Origin: Candidatus Cloacimonadota bacterium
GTDB taxonomy: Bacteria; Cloacimonadota; Cloacimonadia; Cloacimonadales; Cloacimonadaceae
Assembly: GCA_028703735.1 (NCBI GenBank)
Contig: JAQVMI010000084.1
Span: forward strand, 1-7,398
Direction: 5' to 3'
DNA length: 7,398 nt
The notes beneath the pieces are model-generated. The model did not search any database. It worked only from the letters and a program-made list of their open reading frames with translations, and was not told the DNA's origin. Below, piece after piece: positions 7,395-7,398 of this stretch. Both the position numbers and the translations under genes were made by a program. Within the stretch, counting starts at the first letter, position 1; each line of letters opens with the position of its first letter.

Positions 7395-7398
7395 GTTT

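Overview
The window carries four protein genes, all on the minus strand, with short gaps between them. In transcription order they are tyrS (tyrosyl-tRNA synthetase), a small membrane metalloprotease of the site-2 protease type (M50), glnA (type I glutamine synthetase), and the 5' part of a very large secreted gingipain-like (family C25) protein. That last gene runs off the left edge, so its C-terminus is not visible. No tRNA, rRNA, CRISPR array, insertion sequence or transposase was seen.

Organism: the secreted protein has the build typical of the FCB group (Bacteroidota and relatives). It has a C25-type propeptide and peptidase region, followed by beta-sandwich modules opening with a 'D-x-N-x-N-G ... 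P-G-E-x-V-E-L' motif. This pattern, the moderate-to-low G+C and the compact gene packing suggest Cloacimonadota (Candidatus Cloacimonas-like) or a neighbouring lineage. This is inferred from protein style only; no marker phylogeny was possible.

Layout: tyrS occupies about 6180-7382. Its stop overlaps the M50 start by four bases (ATGA), so the two are probably translated from one transcript. A 170-base gap (5369-5538) separates the M50 gene from glnA. It holds two A/T-rich arrays of a seven-base unit in opposite orientation around an 80-base core, which is the most unusual non-coding structure here. After glnA a 62-base gap leads to the secreted protein (1-3884), which has its own good ribosome binding site. 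No clear terminator separates glnA from it.

Function: tyrS and glnA are housekeeping genes (tRNA charging; ammonia assimilation). The glutamine synthetase keeps every metal and catalytic residue that could be checked, but has Phe where enterobacterial enzymes have the adenylylated Tyr. The C25-like protein keeps the nucleophile Cys but has Arg where the classic gingipain His would be expected. No wholly new multi-gene system is evident. The items most worth checking are the C25 active-site change, the repeated Ca-loop-like modules, the inverted heptamer arrays and the glutamine synthetase Tyr-to-Phe change.
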